Source: Duodenibacillus sp964509205 (GTDB taxonomy: Bacteria; Pseudomonadota; Gammaproteobacteria; Burkholderiales; Burkholderiaceae_F). Taken from it: DNA of 64,000 bases. The notes under the pieces were generated by a model. It did no database searches. It was given only the letters and a program-made list of their open reading frames with translations, and was not told where the DNA came from. How positions within the stretch are numbered: the stretch's first letter is position 1; every line of letters begins with the position of its first letter. Shown piece after piece: positions 16,954-25,754 of this stretch. The stretch spans positions 1 to 64,000 of the forward strand of contig CAZDVW010000001.1 in NCBI GenBank assembly GCA_964509205.1, read 5' to 3'. Made by a program: the position numbers and the translations under genes.

Positions 16954-18261
16954 CTACTCCGGAATAAGCGGACTCCAAGTCGGCTCACGAATGTCTCCTG
17001 AAGATCCTGTCAGCCGAGAACTGACGGCGCCGTCAACACTGACGGTAGCCAGCACCCCTCGGCGCCCTTCTTCAGTGGCATACACAATCATGCGGCCGTT
17101 TGGAGAGTAACAAGGGCTTTCATCCGCATTTGTCTGCGAAAGAATCGTCTCCTGTCCCGTCGCAATCTCCATTTGTGCAATCCGATAGCGGCCGTCAACG
17201 CGCGTGACATACGCTAGGTACGTCCCCTCCGGATTCACGCTCGGACTGACGGCATAATCGCTTGCAAACGTCACGCGCTCAACCTCGTCGGTCTGAATGT
17301 TCTGCCTGTAAATTTGCGGAGATCCGCCCCGATCACTTGTAAAGTAAATATAGCGACCATCCACAGAAAACACCGGTTCCGTATCAATGGCAAGCGAGCG
17401 CGTAAATCGCCGTACGTTCGTGCCGTCCGTGCCGATCAAATAGATCTGCGTAAACCCGTCGCGAGACAGTGCCATTGCGATCGTCTTGCCGTCCGGACTG
17501 AAAGCCGGAGCCGAATTATTGCCGCGGAAGTTGGCAATGACCTGACGTTTTCCGGTAACAACCGTGTGAACGTACACGACAGGCTTTTTCTCCTCAAAGG
17601 ACACATAAGCGAGCCTCTGACCGTCCGGCGACCACACCGGCGAGATAATCGGCTCACTGCTTCTTAATGCCGGCTGCGGATTAGCGCCGTCGCTGTCGGC
17701 GACAATCAATTCATAACTTGTTTGCGAATGCTGCACGACATAGGCCAAACGCGAAGCAAACATCGCCCCGTAGCCGGTAAGCTTGTTGTAAATGCGGTCA
17801 GCAATTCGGTGCGCACAAAGACGAAGCTGGCGCCCCGTTACAACGAAAGCTCCCTGATCAATCGGGTCTCCCGTTTTGACGGAATCAAACAACCGATAAC
17901 GCACGTCGTAACGAGCGTCAACCGTCTGAACGATGGTTCCCGTCACCAAAATATTGGCGCCGACTTCTTGCCAATGCAGGAAATTCGGTCTCAATGCTTC
18001 CTCGAGGGAAGCCTCCTGCGTTACGCCGATCAAGTTGAATGCACCCGTTCTTTGCAGATCCGATGCAACAACCGAGAGAAGATCAATTTTTGTCTCCGCC
18101 GTGCCGTTCATCGGCTGCAAAGCAATAGGAAGTCGGTTGGCCCCGACTCCCGTGATCTGAATCTGCAACTGAGAAAACGCCGCAGGCGCAACCGCAATGC
18201 CGCCGAGGGCACATGTCCCGGCAAGAAACGTACGGCGGCTGATGCGGTGAATCTGTGTCAT
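16954..18261 (-). CDS. tolB: Tol-Pal system protein TolB
   Basis: Periplasmic beta-propeller protein of the Tol-Pal system. The N-terminal alpha/beta domain (residues 32-150) is followed by WD40-like repeats such as SPVWSPDGQRLAY, APAFSPDGKTIAM and SPCYSPNGRMIVY. Length of 435 residues is normal. The signal peptide carries SRRTFLAG, with a twin-arginine at residues 9-10, before the hydrophobic stretch. It looks Tat-like rather than plain Sec. tolQ, tolR and tolA are not upstream; purH is. pal follows after 79 bp. Confidence 0.94.
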   Translation of the reverse strand: MTQIHRISRRTFLAGTCALGGIAVAPAAFSQLQIQITGVGANRLPIALQPMNGTAETKIDLLSVVASDLQRTGAFNLIGVTQEASLEEALRPNFLHWQEVGANILVTGTIVQTVDARYDVRYRLFDSVKTGDPIDQGAFVVTGRQLRLCAHRIADRIYNKLTGYGAMFASRLAYVVQHSQTSYELIVADSDGANPQPALRSSEPIISPVWSPDGQRLAYVSFEEKKPVVYVHTVVTGKRQVIANFRGNNSAPAFSPDGKTIAMALSRDGFTQIYLIGTDGTNVRRFTRSLAIDTEPVFSVDGRYIYFTSDRGGSPQIYRQNIQTDEVERVTFASDYAVSPSVNPEGTYLAYVTRVDGRYRIAQMEIATGQETILSQTNADESPCYSPNGRMIVYATEEGRRGVLATVSVDGAVSSRLTGSSGDIREPTWSPLIPE

Positions 18262-18280
18262 ATGGACTCCTTTTTCAGGA

Positions 18281-19837
18281 TCAGTGTCTGAAATGGCGTT
18301 CGCCGGTAAAAACCATCACGATGCCGCGCTCATCGGCAGCCGCAATCACTTCCGCATCACGGATGGATCCGCCCGGCTGGATGACGCAGGTTGCGCCGTG
18401 ATCGACTACAACATCAAGACCGTCTCTGAAGGGGAAGAATGCGTCGCTTGCAACAGCGCAACCGCTCAGAGAATGGCCGAACTCTTCGGCTTTCATCGCC
18501 GCAATCTTGGCAGAGTCAACGCGGCTCATCTGTCCGGCACCAACACCAAGCGTCATGCCGTTGTGGGCATACACAATTGTGTTCGACTTCACAAAGCGTG
18601 CGATATTCCATGCAAACATCATGTCTGCAATTTGTGCCGACGAAGGCTGCTTCTTCGTCACAACCTTAAGGTTTTCTTCCGAACAAAGCTGGATATCGGG
18701 CGTCTGCACAAGAAGACCGCCGCCGACGCGCTTGAATTCAAAATCGTTATGAGAAGCGCCGTTGGCTACGACAAGAATGCGAAGATTCTTTTTCTGCGCA
18801 AACACATCCAATGCCTCTTGGGCATACGCCGGCGCAATGACAACCTCGGCAAACTGCTTGCCGATTTCTGAAGCAGTCGCCGCATCGACCTCGCGATTGA
18901 AAGCAATGATTCCGCCGAAAGCACTCTTCGGGTCGCACGAAAAAGCCTTCTTATAGGCCTCGCCTGCGCCGACGCCGATGGCGGCGCCGCACGGGTTGGC
19001 ATGCTTCATAATGACGCAGGCCGGTGCGTCAAAACTGCGAACGGCTTCCCAAGCCGCATCGCTGTCGGAAATGTTGTTGTAAGACAGTTCCTTTCCCTGC
19101 AACTGCGTGTATCCGGCCAACAGTCCCGGAGCCACAAAGTGTTCCCGATAAAAAGCAGCCTGCTGATGAGGATTTTCCCCATAGCGCATATCCTGAACCT
19201 TAACCCACTGACGCGTGAACACGTCCGGGAACTTCTTCGTCGGATTCTTTTCGACATCCAGACTCGTAAGATAGTTCGTGATGGCGGCATCATAGGCGGC
19301 CGTGTGTGCGAAAACTTTCTTGGCAAGCGAAAACCGCGTCTTGGCAGACACTGCTCCTTCGGCCTTAATCTCATCGATAATCCGCTTGTAATCGGTCGGA
19401 TCCACAATCACGGCAACCGATTCATGGTTTTTGGCCGCCGCCCGAATCATCGTCGGCCCGCCGATATCGATGTTTTCAACCGCAAGCTCAAATGTGCAGT
19501 CCGGACGCGCAATCGTTTGCTCAAACGGATAAAGATTCACGCAAACGATGTCAATCGGATCGATACCGTGATCGGCTAAGGCTTTCATGTGTTCGGCAAC
19601 GGGGCGACGTGCGAGGATGCCGGCATGAATATGCGGATCAAGCGTCTTCACGCGCCCGTCAAGCATCTCAGGGAATCCCGTGTAATCTGCCACTTCCTGA
19701 CAAGGAATTCCCTGTGCGGCTAAAAGCTTAGCGGTTCCTCCTGTTGAAAGGATGTGATAACCCAAATCAACCAGGTCGCGGGCGAATTCTGCAACGCCGG
19801 TCTTATCTGACACACTGATGAGTGCTTGTTTACGCAT
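18281..19837 (-). CDS. purH: Bifunctional AICAR transformylase/IMP cyclohydrolase
   Basis: Last two steps of IMP synthesis. The N-terminal MGS-like cyclohydrolase domain starts ALISVSDKTGVAEFAR. The transformylase domain contains LRYGENPHQQAAFY, ASDAFFPFRDG and the ending RHFRH. Length of 518 residues is normal. It is preceded by fis (18 bp) and followed by tolB (19 bp). dusB-fis-purH is a gene order known from other betaproteobacteria. Confidence 0.97.
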   Translation of the reverse strand: MRKQALISVSDKTGVAEFARDLVDLGYHILSTGGTAKLLAAQGIPCQEVADYTGFPEMLDGRVKTLDPHIHAGILARRPVAEHMKALADHGIDPIDIVCVNLYPFEQTIARPDCTFELAVENIDIGGPTMIRAAAKNHESVAVIVDPTDYKRIIDEIKAEGAVSAKTRFSLAKKVFAHTAAYDAAITNYLTSLDVEKNPTKKFPDVFTRQWVKVQDMRYGENPHQQAAFYREHFVAPGLLAGYTQLQGKELSYNNISDSDAAWEAVRSFDAPACVIMKHANPCGAAIGVGAGEAYKKAFSCDPKSAFGGIIAFNREVDAATASEIGKQFAEVVIAPAYAQEALDVFAQKKNLRILVVANGASHNDFEFKRVGGGLLVQTPDIQLCSEENLKVVTKKQPSSAQIADMMFAWNIARFVKSNTIVYAHNGMTLGVGAGQMSRVDSAKIAAMKAEEFGHSLSGCAVASDAFFPFRDGLDVVVDHGATCVIQPGGSIRDAEVIAAADERGIVMVFTGERHFRH

Positions 19838-19855
19838 AGTTTGAATTTCCTTATA

Positions 19856-20128
19856 TCAAGAAACTTCCCAAAAACCCTGTTCACGGAGTTTTTTGTGAAG
19901 CGTGTTTCGATTAATTCCCAAAATCTTTGCGGCGAGCTTCTGATTCTGTCCTGATTTTCGCATCGCCCACCGAAAAAGCGGTCGCTCTACGGCAGAAACA
20001 ATCATCCCGTGGATAGGAAGACCTTTGGCTCCATCCAAGTCACGAACATACGTCTCTACTCGCGAAATAATGAGTTGTGCGAGTTCATCCGTCTCTTGTG
20101 GTTCGTCGGTTTTTTCTACGCTGTCCAT
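19856..20128 (-). CDS. fis: Fis family DNA-binding protein
   Basis: Small nucleoid-associated DNA-bending factor. The C-terminal helix-turn-helix reads GQNQKLAAKILGINRNTLHKK (residues 61-81), the Fis/NtrC-type motif. The N-terminal 45 residues are acidic, and SAVERPLFRWAMRKS is the dimer helix. Length is 90 residues. It overlaps the end of dusB by 13 nt, the widespread dusB-fis pairing. Confidence 0.93.
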   Translation of the reverse strand: MDSVEKTDEPQETDELAQLIISRVETYVRDLDGAKGLPIHGMIVSAVERPLFRWAMRKSGQNQKLAAKILGINRNTLHKKLREQGFWEVS

Positions 20129-21090
20129 AACCGCTCTTGAAAAAATTCTTCCAATGCTCGCCGTACCAAGTCGGCTTTATCCAGTTTAAAAATTCGTTGT
20201 GCCGCAACTTTACCTTCCGGAAACGGATTCAGGTAGTGCAACACATGTTTGCGAAAAGAACGAACGGCCTCCGACTCCGAACGAAACTCACTGACGTGAG
20301 CCTGCCAATGCGCCAAAATAATTTGGCGTTTTTCTTCGAGCGTGACAGCTCTCGTTTCTCGCCGAGCCAACACATCCGCGATTTCGCGAAAAATCCACGG
20401 GGCTCCCCATGCGGCTCGCCCGATCATCACGCCGGCGGCTCCCGTTTCCTTCATCACGCGAAGCGCTTTCGCTCCAGAATCAATGTCGCCGTTGGCAATA
20501 ACCGGGATGGAAATCAAAGACGCCACTTCTGCGATCGTCTCATAATCCACCGAACCCGAAAAGCGCTGTTCCCTCGTTCGTCCGTGTACCGTTACAGCCG
20601 AAAATCCGATTTCTTCAGCCGCTTTGGCAAGCTCCAAAACCGTCTTATGTTCTGCATCCCATCCCGTACGCATCTTCACAGTTACGGGAACTGAAACCGC
20701 ATTTCGCACAGCCTGCAACACACGAACAGCCAGCGGCACATCCGCCATCAAAGCAGACCCGCAGGCCTTGCCGCATACAACTCGAGCCGGGCAACCGAAG
20801 TTCACATCAACAATCTTCGCTCCGCAGGACTCAGCGTAGGAAGCGGCCTCTGCCATACATCCCGGATCGGCTCCGAGAATTTGAATGACAGGAACCTTCT
20901 CTGCCGAAGAAACCCGATAGCGCCGTTCCGTCTTTACCGTTTTCCTCAAAAGCTGGTTGCTTGCAACCATTTCTCCGACAGCCAGTCCTGCTCCGCAGGA
21001 AAGACACACGCTTCGAAAAGCAACATCAGCCACTCCAGCCATCGGAGCAAGGACAACAGGATTCTCTAGCGCATAGGCTCCAATCTGCAT
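20116..21090 (-). CDS. dusB: tRNA-dihydrouridine synthase B
   Basis: FMN enzyme that reduces specific uridines in the tRNA D-loop region. Motifs are ENPVVLAPMAGVADVAFR, VDVNFGCPARVVCGKACGSAL with the catalytic Cys, and VTVHGRTREQRFSG. Length of 324 residues is normal. It heads the dusB-fis-purH transcript and is divergent from the universal stress protein gene. A cysteine replaces the usual Asn between the GCP and GSA motifs. Confidence 0.95.
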   Translation of the reverse strand: MQIGAYALENPVVLAPMAGVADVAFRSVCLSCGAGLAVGEMVASNQLLRKTVKTERRYRVSSAEKVPVIQILGADPGCMAEAASYAESCGAKIVDVNFGCPARVVCGKACGSALMADVPLAVRVLQAVRNAVSVPVTVKMRTGWDAEHKTVLELAKAAEEIGFSAVTVHGRTREQRFSGSVDYETIAEVASLISIPVIANGDIDSGAKALRVMKETGAAGVMIGRAAWGAPWIFREIADVLARRETRAVTLEEKRQIILAHWQAHVSEFRSESEAVRSFRKHVLHYLNPFPEGKVAAQRIFKLDKADLVRRALEEFFQERLWTA

Positions 21091-21285
21091 GGCGAAAAAA
21101 CGGGAACTTCCTCTCTTCTCAATTTAGATCGGCATTTTAGCCGTGTTGCCTAAAAAATGGGCACTTTAACAGCGATAAAGTTGCCTGCTGATATAGGCCT
21201 GCCCGTCAAAAACGAATTAAACTTCCCAGAAAGCGCAACATTGCTTGTTGCCGAAGGAAAAGACAAAAGCGTTGGGAGAAAGGCC

Positions 21286-22215
21286 ATGAAAAAAATTCTT
21301 GTTGCCATCGATAACAGTAGTTATGCCGTTAATGTCCTGAACTTCCTTTCCAGCGTAGCGGCCAACGCAACCGTCAAACCGGAAATCACGCTCTTTACGG
21401 TGATCGAACCAAGTCTTCCGACAGAAGTTCTCAGTCGGCTCGGCATGGCCGGCACAGAGCAATTTAAAACCTTTGCTTTGAGCATTCTGGAACCAGCACG
21501 CGACACATTGAAAAAAGCAGGCATCCCAGCAACGATTGATTGGGCTGTCGGGAAGCCCTCTGAAAAGATCGCAGAAAAAGCCGAAAGCATTAATCCGACG
21601 TATCTTTTGATGGGATCACGCGGCTTGACGTCGCTCGAGAGTCTTTTCTTCGGCTCGGTGACTGTCGGCGTGCTTTCGCGCACGAAAACACCCGTTTTAA
21701 TCATTCGAGCACCGCACAATTCCTCGAGACCGATTCAAAAGATTGGAATCGCCGTTGACGAATCCGAGCGATCTGACCTTCTGCTGAAGTATCTCATCGC
21801 CAACAGGGCGCTCTTTCCGAAAACTTGCGAATTCCGTGCCATTTACGTCAGCAAGAGTGCCGACGATTTTATGTTCGGCGCTTTAGGAGCTGCGTCTCTC
21901 GCCGCCTCCGGCCGCACGGCAGGCTTGGCTCAAGCTGCGCTTTTAAGCGAGGCCAGCGGAAAGGAACTGGAAGAGCAAGCTTACGAAAACGTTATGTCTC
22001 CTCTTCGCGACGACTTTAACGCCCTTGGCAATGTCTCTGAAGTCATGCTTCACGGAAATGCCGGAGATGAAATCGCTCGCTACGCTGAAAAGGAAAAGCT
22101 TGACATGTTGGTCATGGGAAGTCACGGGCGATCAAACGTTGAATCTGCTTTCGCCGGTTCTGTTGTGATGCGCGTAGCCGCTCAGGGTACGGTGCCGCTT
22201 TTCATCATCCGCTAA
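21286..22215 (+). CDS. Tandem-domain universal stress protein
   Basis: Two UspA-type domains in one chain. Domain 1 begins KKILVAIDNSSYAV and ends with the nucleotide-binding pattern MGSRGLTSLESLFFGSVT. Domain 2 begins KIGIAVDESERSD and ends MGSHGRSNVESAFAGSVV. Both have the GxxG-9x-G(S/T) signature of the ATP-binding class. ATG 21286 with GGGAG at 8 nt gives 309 residues. An in-frame ATG at 21157 would add a 43-residue leader unlike the family. The gene is monocistronic, converging with the ankyrin-like gene. Its exact stress role cannot be read from sequence. Confidence 0.88.
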   Translation: MKKILVAIDNSSYAVNVLNFLSSVAANATVKPEITLFTVIEPSLPTEVLSRLGMAGTEQFKTFALSILEPARDTLKKAGIPATIDWAVGKPSEKIAEKAESINPTYLLMGSRGLTSLESLFFGSVTVGVLSRTKTPVLIIRAPHNSSRPIQKIGIAVDESERSDLLLKYLIANRALFPKTCEFRAIYVSKSADDFMFGALGAASLAASGRTAGLAQAALLSEASGKELEEQAYENVMSPLRDDFNALGNVSEVMLHGNAGDEIARYAEKEKLDMLVMGSHGRSNVESAFAGSVVMRVAAQGTVPLFIIR

Positions 22216-22388
22216 GGTTACATGTTGGTTTTGCACATCTTGTTTCTTGTTAATTGATTAACAGCGAGAGGAATCGAATTAAATGCGACATCTCTAGTGC
22301 TGTAAAGAAGGACACGATTATTCTTCACATGGTGTGCAAGGCTCTTTTTATGGCAGTTACTTCACTGTGAAAAATTAATCTTCGTCCA

Positions 22389-23084
22389 TCATATAAGCAT
22401 CTTCCACACAACTTCCTTGGTTTGCTTATTTTGAATTATTACGGTCGCATCCATCAATCCGCCTGCGCCCGAGCAGGTTGAAAGATCGATGTCGTAGTCA
22501 AATTCATTCCAATTGCGGAAATAGGCTAATCTTCGTGCATCGTTTTTTGCAAGGTATATCCATTCCTGAATATTGGCACTTTTTTCTAAGACATCAGGGT
22601 AAGCAGCTACCAGCATAACCATCTTTAATCCGTAAACAATGCGTTGCAAGCCTTCGTCATCATCAATTCCTTGATCACCAAACATTTCCATGTCGGATAA
22701 AACATGGGCAAGCAATACCTCAGCAGAATCACAATCCAAACCCTTCTCCAGCATTGTGTGCAAAACTCGCAGACCAACTTCATCTGTGCAGAACGCCAAT
22801 ATCCATAACGGACTTTTATCGCATTCTGGACTATCGAAAGGAGGAAACTTCCCTGCAATATTCATTCCATATTTGTAGAAAAGTTGTAAAAAGTCAGGGA
22901 ATGCGGCGTCTAAATTTTCGTTACTCCCCATTTCAAAAAATAATTCGCCCAACACAGTGTCATCACTGCGACCAATAAACCCAATCGGATCCGCACCTTG
23001 TTTCAAAAGTTGTTCCGTTTTTTCGAAATTGCAGGATTCTACGGCACTGAATAACGTCTTATTTAACTCAAGTTGATCCTTCAT
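22389..23084 (-). CDS. Orphan ankyrin-repeat-like protein
   Basis: 231 residues with no full family match that I recognise. The N-terminus (NKTLFSAVESCNFEKTEQLL then KQGADP) is one clear ankyrin repeat. A weaker second repeat may lie around SPLWILAFCTDEVGLRVLHTML. The remainder is acidic and helical, with a run of aspartates (QGIDDDEG) and a C-terminal beta-rich end (DATVIIQNKQTKEVVW). There is no signal peptide or membrane helix. The surroundings are AT-rich compared with neighbours and the gene is flanked by 170-220 bp of non-coding DNA, which suggests a recent acquisition. Small ankyrin proteins of this type are often immunity or effector-like, but nothing here proves that. Confidence 0.65.
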   Translation of the reverse strand: MKDQLELNKTLFSAVESCNFEKTEQLLKQGADPIGFIGRSDDTVLGELFFEMGSNENLDAAFPDFLQLFYKYGMNIAGKFPPFDSPECDKSPLWILAFCTDEVGLRVLHTMLEKGLDCDSAEVLLAHVLSDMEMFGDQGIDDDEGLQRIVYGLKMVMLVAAYPDVLEKSANIQEWIYLAKNDARRLAYFRNWNEFDYDIDLSTCSGAGGLMDATVIIQNKQTKEVVWKMLI

Positions 23085-23304
23085 AGCGTGGCTCTCTTTA
23101 GGCTTAACTCACTGTTTCTTGAGCCAACATGTTAGACAAACTCGCTTTCTAGCGCTCGGTTGAATGTTTTGAAATCAGAGGCTTATCTATTCATTGAAAT
23201 CATCGTGCGTGCTGACACGAAACCAAATCACATGTCATGGATCCCCTTCTTTTTTCTTTCTGGACATTTCAGAGTCAACACGACACTCAAAACTGTTTAC
23301 TTTC

Positions 23305-23949
23305 TCACTCCTTGCGATCCACCATTTTGAGTACATCTTCAACCGTACATTCACAGATTCCTGCCGTTTTCCACGCCTGTTGCGCTGAGCGCAGGGAGTT
23401 ATTGACGTCAATGGCTTGGCTGGCGTCAGTCACGACACTGACTTGAAACCCGGCAGATGCCGCATCGAGCGCCGTCCACGATACACAAAAGTCAAGCGCC
23501 AAACCGCAGACACAGACTTCATCCACATCTTTTTCTTTCAAGAATCCGGCAAGCCCCGTTTTTGTCTTTCGGTCAGCTTCAAGAAACCCCGAGTAACTGT
23601 CGCAGTCGCTGTGAATTCCTTTGCGAATCACGGCAACGGCCAGATCAGAAAGAAGTTTTTCCGAAAACTCAGCGCCCGCAGTTCCTGCCACGCAGTGCGC
23701 AGGCCAAAGCATTTGCTCGACAGCGCCTATCTTGACAACCTCGCCGACTCTGCCTCCGGCATGATTGGCCGCAAAACTGACATGATCTTTCGGATGCCAG
23801 TCCGCTGTGCAAACAACAACATTTCCTGATGCAACAAACGCTTTAATCAGTCGATTAACCGGTTCAATCACCGCATCCCCTTTGGCAACAGCTAAAGATC
23901 CGCCGGGCAAAAAATCGTTTTGCACATCCACAACAATAAGAGCCTTCAT
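23305..23949 (-). CDS. pncA: Nicotinamidase
   Basis: Hydrolyses nicotinamide to nicotinate for NAD salvage. The catalytic triad is D8 (VVDVQNDF), K110 (VIRKGIHSD) and C155 (ALDFCVSWTALDA). Metal ligands D50 and H52 (TADWHPKDH) and H85 (WPAHCV) are present. Length of 214 residues is normal. Its ATG overlaps the stop of the nitronate monooxygenase gene (4 nt), so it is the last gene of the chain that begins with amgK. Confidence 0.95.
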   Translation of the reverse strand: MKALIVVDVQNDFLPGGSLAVAKGDAVIEPVNRLIKAFVASGNVVVCTADWHPKDHVSFAANHAGGRVGEVVKIGAVEQMLWPAHCVAGTAGAEFSEKLLSDLAVAVIRKGIHSDCDSYSGFLEADRKTKTGLAGFLKEKDVDEVCVCGLALDFCVSWTALDAASAGFQVSVVTDASQAIDVNNSLRSAQQAWKTAGICECTVEDVLKMVDRKE

Positions 23950-25004
23950 TCAAACTCCTCCGTCAAAAGCTGCCGACACTGACTCCAAAGCGTACAAATC
24001 GCTTCTTTCGTCTCAACCGGCGGACGAACGGGAATACTTGTCCCGCAGGAAAGATCGGCCAGATCCGCACGAGATAACTTCTTAGCCGCCTGAAAAATAG
24101 GGCGCATGCACTCGTACTGAACAGGGTAGGAAATCGGGGAAACGTCAGCCGCTTTTAGTGCTTCAATCAGTCCGGAAGGAACAGCTCGCGTTAAGCGTCC
24201 GGAAATCAGCCGCGTGAAACGAGGACTCGTCTCTGAGGCAAACTCGAGCGCTTCCTCGTAAATCCCTTGCATGGCACTCTCTTTCGTTCTCACAAGATAC
24301 GTTCCGACTTCCACGGCACTTGCCCCGAGCATGAGAGCCCCCGCCATCTGACGAGCCGATGCGATTCCGCCCGAAGCAATCACGGGCAATTGAGTGGCTC
24401 GAGCTGCTAGCTCTGTCAAACTCATCAATCCGACAAGCACTTCATCCGAATCTTCAAAAGAAAGACGAGGGCCTCCCGCCTCTGCGCCCTGAACGACAAC
24501 AGCATCCGCTCCTGCCGAGCGCTGCACCTTTGCCTCTCGCAAAGTCGTCGCCGCTCCGATCACAAGAACCCCTTTTTCTTTGAGCTTGTCGGCATACAGT
24601 TCGCGCAAACCGCCGAAACAAACTCGGAGGATCGGAATGTCCTTCTGAAGAACCGCTTCAAACTGTTCCTCAAAATCCGGAGACAACGAGCGCTCCTCGC
24701 ATCCGAGTTCCTGACGCAAATCGGAAAGCGCTTCCGTCAAGGACGACACACCCTTCTCATCGGTTTTGACAGGAATGCGCAGATTCACAGCAAACGGACG
24801 TTTCGTCCGTTGCCGAACCTGATCGACGGCAGAGCCGATCTCTTCGGCCGTCAGAAAATCAGCGGCAAGCACGCCCAGACCGCCTGCATTGCTCACTGCC
24901 GCAACCATCTCCGGAGTCGTCACGCCGAACATCGGAGCATTCATGATCGGCAGCTCAATTCCGAATCGGCTTGTGAATTTTGCGGTGCGTTCTCGGAGTT
25001 TCAT
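23946..25004 (-). CDS. NAD(P)H-dependent flavin oxidoreductase, nitronate monooxygenase family
   Basis: FMN TIM-barrel protein of the 2-nitropropane dioxygenase/NMO family, possibly detoxifying propionate-3-nitronate or acting as an enoyl reductase-like enzyme. Motifs are PIMNAPMFGVTTPEMVAAVSN, GGLGVLAAD, GADAVVVQGAEAGGPR and the phosphate-binding VIASGGIASARQM. The stretch that usually reads GGHRG is GGPRL here, so the classic NMO activity is not certain. Start is ATG 25004, overlapping the tcdA stop by one base (TGATG), with AGGAG upstream; a GTG three bases earlier is the alternative. Confidence 0.87.
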   Translation of the reverse strand: MKLRERTAKFTSRFGIELPIMNAPMFGVTTPEMVAAVSNAGGLGVLAADFLTAEEIGSAVDQVRQRTKRPFAVNLRIPVKTDEKGVSSLTEALSDLRQELGCEERSLSPDFEEQFEAVLQKDIPILRVCFGGLRELYADKLKEKGVLVIGAATTLREAKVQRSAGADAVVVQGAEAGGPRLSFEDSDEVLVGLMSLTELAARATQLPVIASGGIASARQMAGALMLGASAVEVGTYLVRTKESAMQGIYEEALEFASETSPRFTRLISGRLTRAVPSGLIEALKAADVSPISYPVQYECMRPIFQAAKKLSRADLADLSCGTSIPVRPPVETKEAICTLWSQCRQLLTEEFE

Positions 25005-25741
25005 CACTTCTCCGCTCCTTTTTCAAGAGCGGCTCGAATCGCAGCGGAAGCCACAGCCATTCCCATGGCAGCCGTGACAGCCATGGATGTGCCAAACACG
25101 CCGCCCGGTCCTTGCCGCATCGGCTCGGGCGAGAAGGCCGCTAAAACCCCGAAGGGTTTTGAGCGTTTCATGGAACCTGCAGGAAAACCGAATCTTTTTC
25201 TCAACGTGTACCGCAGCTTCGAGAGCAAGGCATCGCCTGCAACCTGCGTTAAATCCGCCAGACGGATCTGCGTCGGATCCGTCCTGCCGCCGGCGCCGCC
25301 TGAAACAATGACAACATTTCCCTTCTTTTTTGCTTGAGCGACAATGGCCGCTTTCGCATCAACATCGTCCACGCACTCGAGAATCACGGCACCTTCCGGG
25401 ATCATTTGAGAAACATTATCCGTCGTGACGCGCACCTGAAGAACCTCCACAGACGCATCGGGATTGATCGTGTGAAAACGCTCTGCCAACACTTGAGCCT
25501 TCGGCCGTCCGTAGGCGCCGTCAACGGCCTCGGACTGCCGATTCGTGTTGCTGGCGGCCACCGTATCCATGTCAATCAATCGAATTCTCTCAATGCCGCT
25601 TCGACAAATGGCCTCAGCCGCCCAAGAACCGACGCCGCCGACGCCGATAACGACAGCCTGCGAGGCTCGCAGTTTTGCGACTCCCTCTTCGCCGTGCAAA
25701 CGCTTTAAGACCTCGAATCGTTCATCAAAACTGATCGACAT
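25004..25741 (-). CDS. tcdA: tRNA threonylcarbamoyladenosine dehydratase
   Basis: E1-like ATPase that cyclises t6A37 to ct6A in tRNAs. The nucleotide-binding loop is VIGVGGVGSWAAEAICRSG, with the adenylation residues DMDTVAASNTNRQ. The tail AFSPEPMRQGPGGVFGTSM is typical of CsdL/TcdA. The start at ATG 25741 (MSISFDERF) leaves 13 bp after the murU stop. A longer frame to 25783 would run into murU. Length is 245 residues. Confidence 0.93.
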   Translation of the reverse strand: MSISFDERFEVLKRLHGEEGVAKLRASQAVVIGVGGVGSWAAEAICRSGIERIRLIDMDTVAASNTNRQSEAVDGAYGRPKAQVLAERFHTINPDASVEVLQVRVTTDNVSQMIPEGAVILECVDDVDAKAAIVAQAKKKGNVVIVSGGAGGRTDPTQIRLADLTQVAGDALLSKLRYTLRKRFGFPAGSMKRSKPFGVLAAFSPEPMRQGPGGVFGTSMAVTAAMGMAVASAAIRAALEKGAEK

Positions 25742-25754
25742 CCTGTAAATCCCC

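Noticed and set aside
22249..22262. GTTAATTGATTAAC dyad after the stress protein gene
   Set aside because: Six-bp half-sites in AT-rich DNA between convergent gene ends; too likely by chance to call a site.
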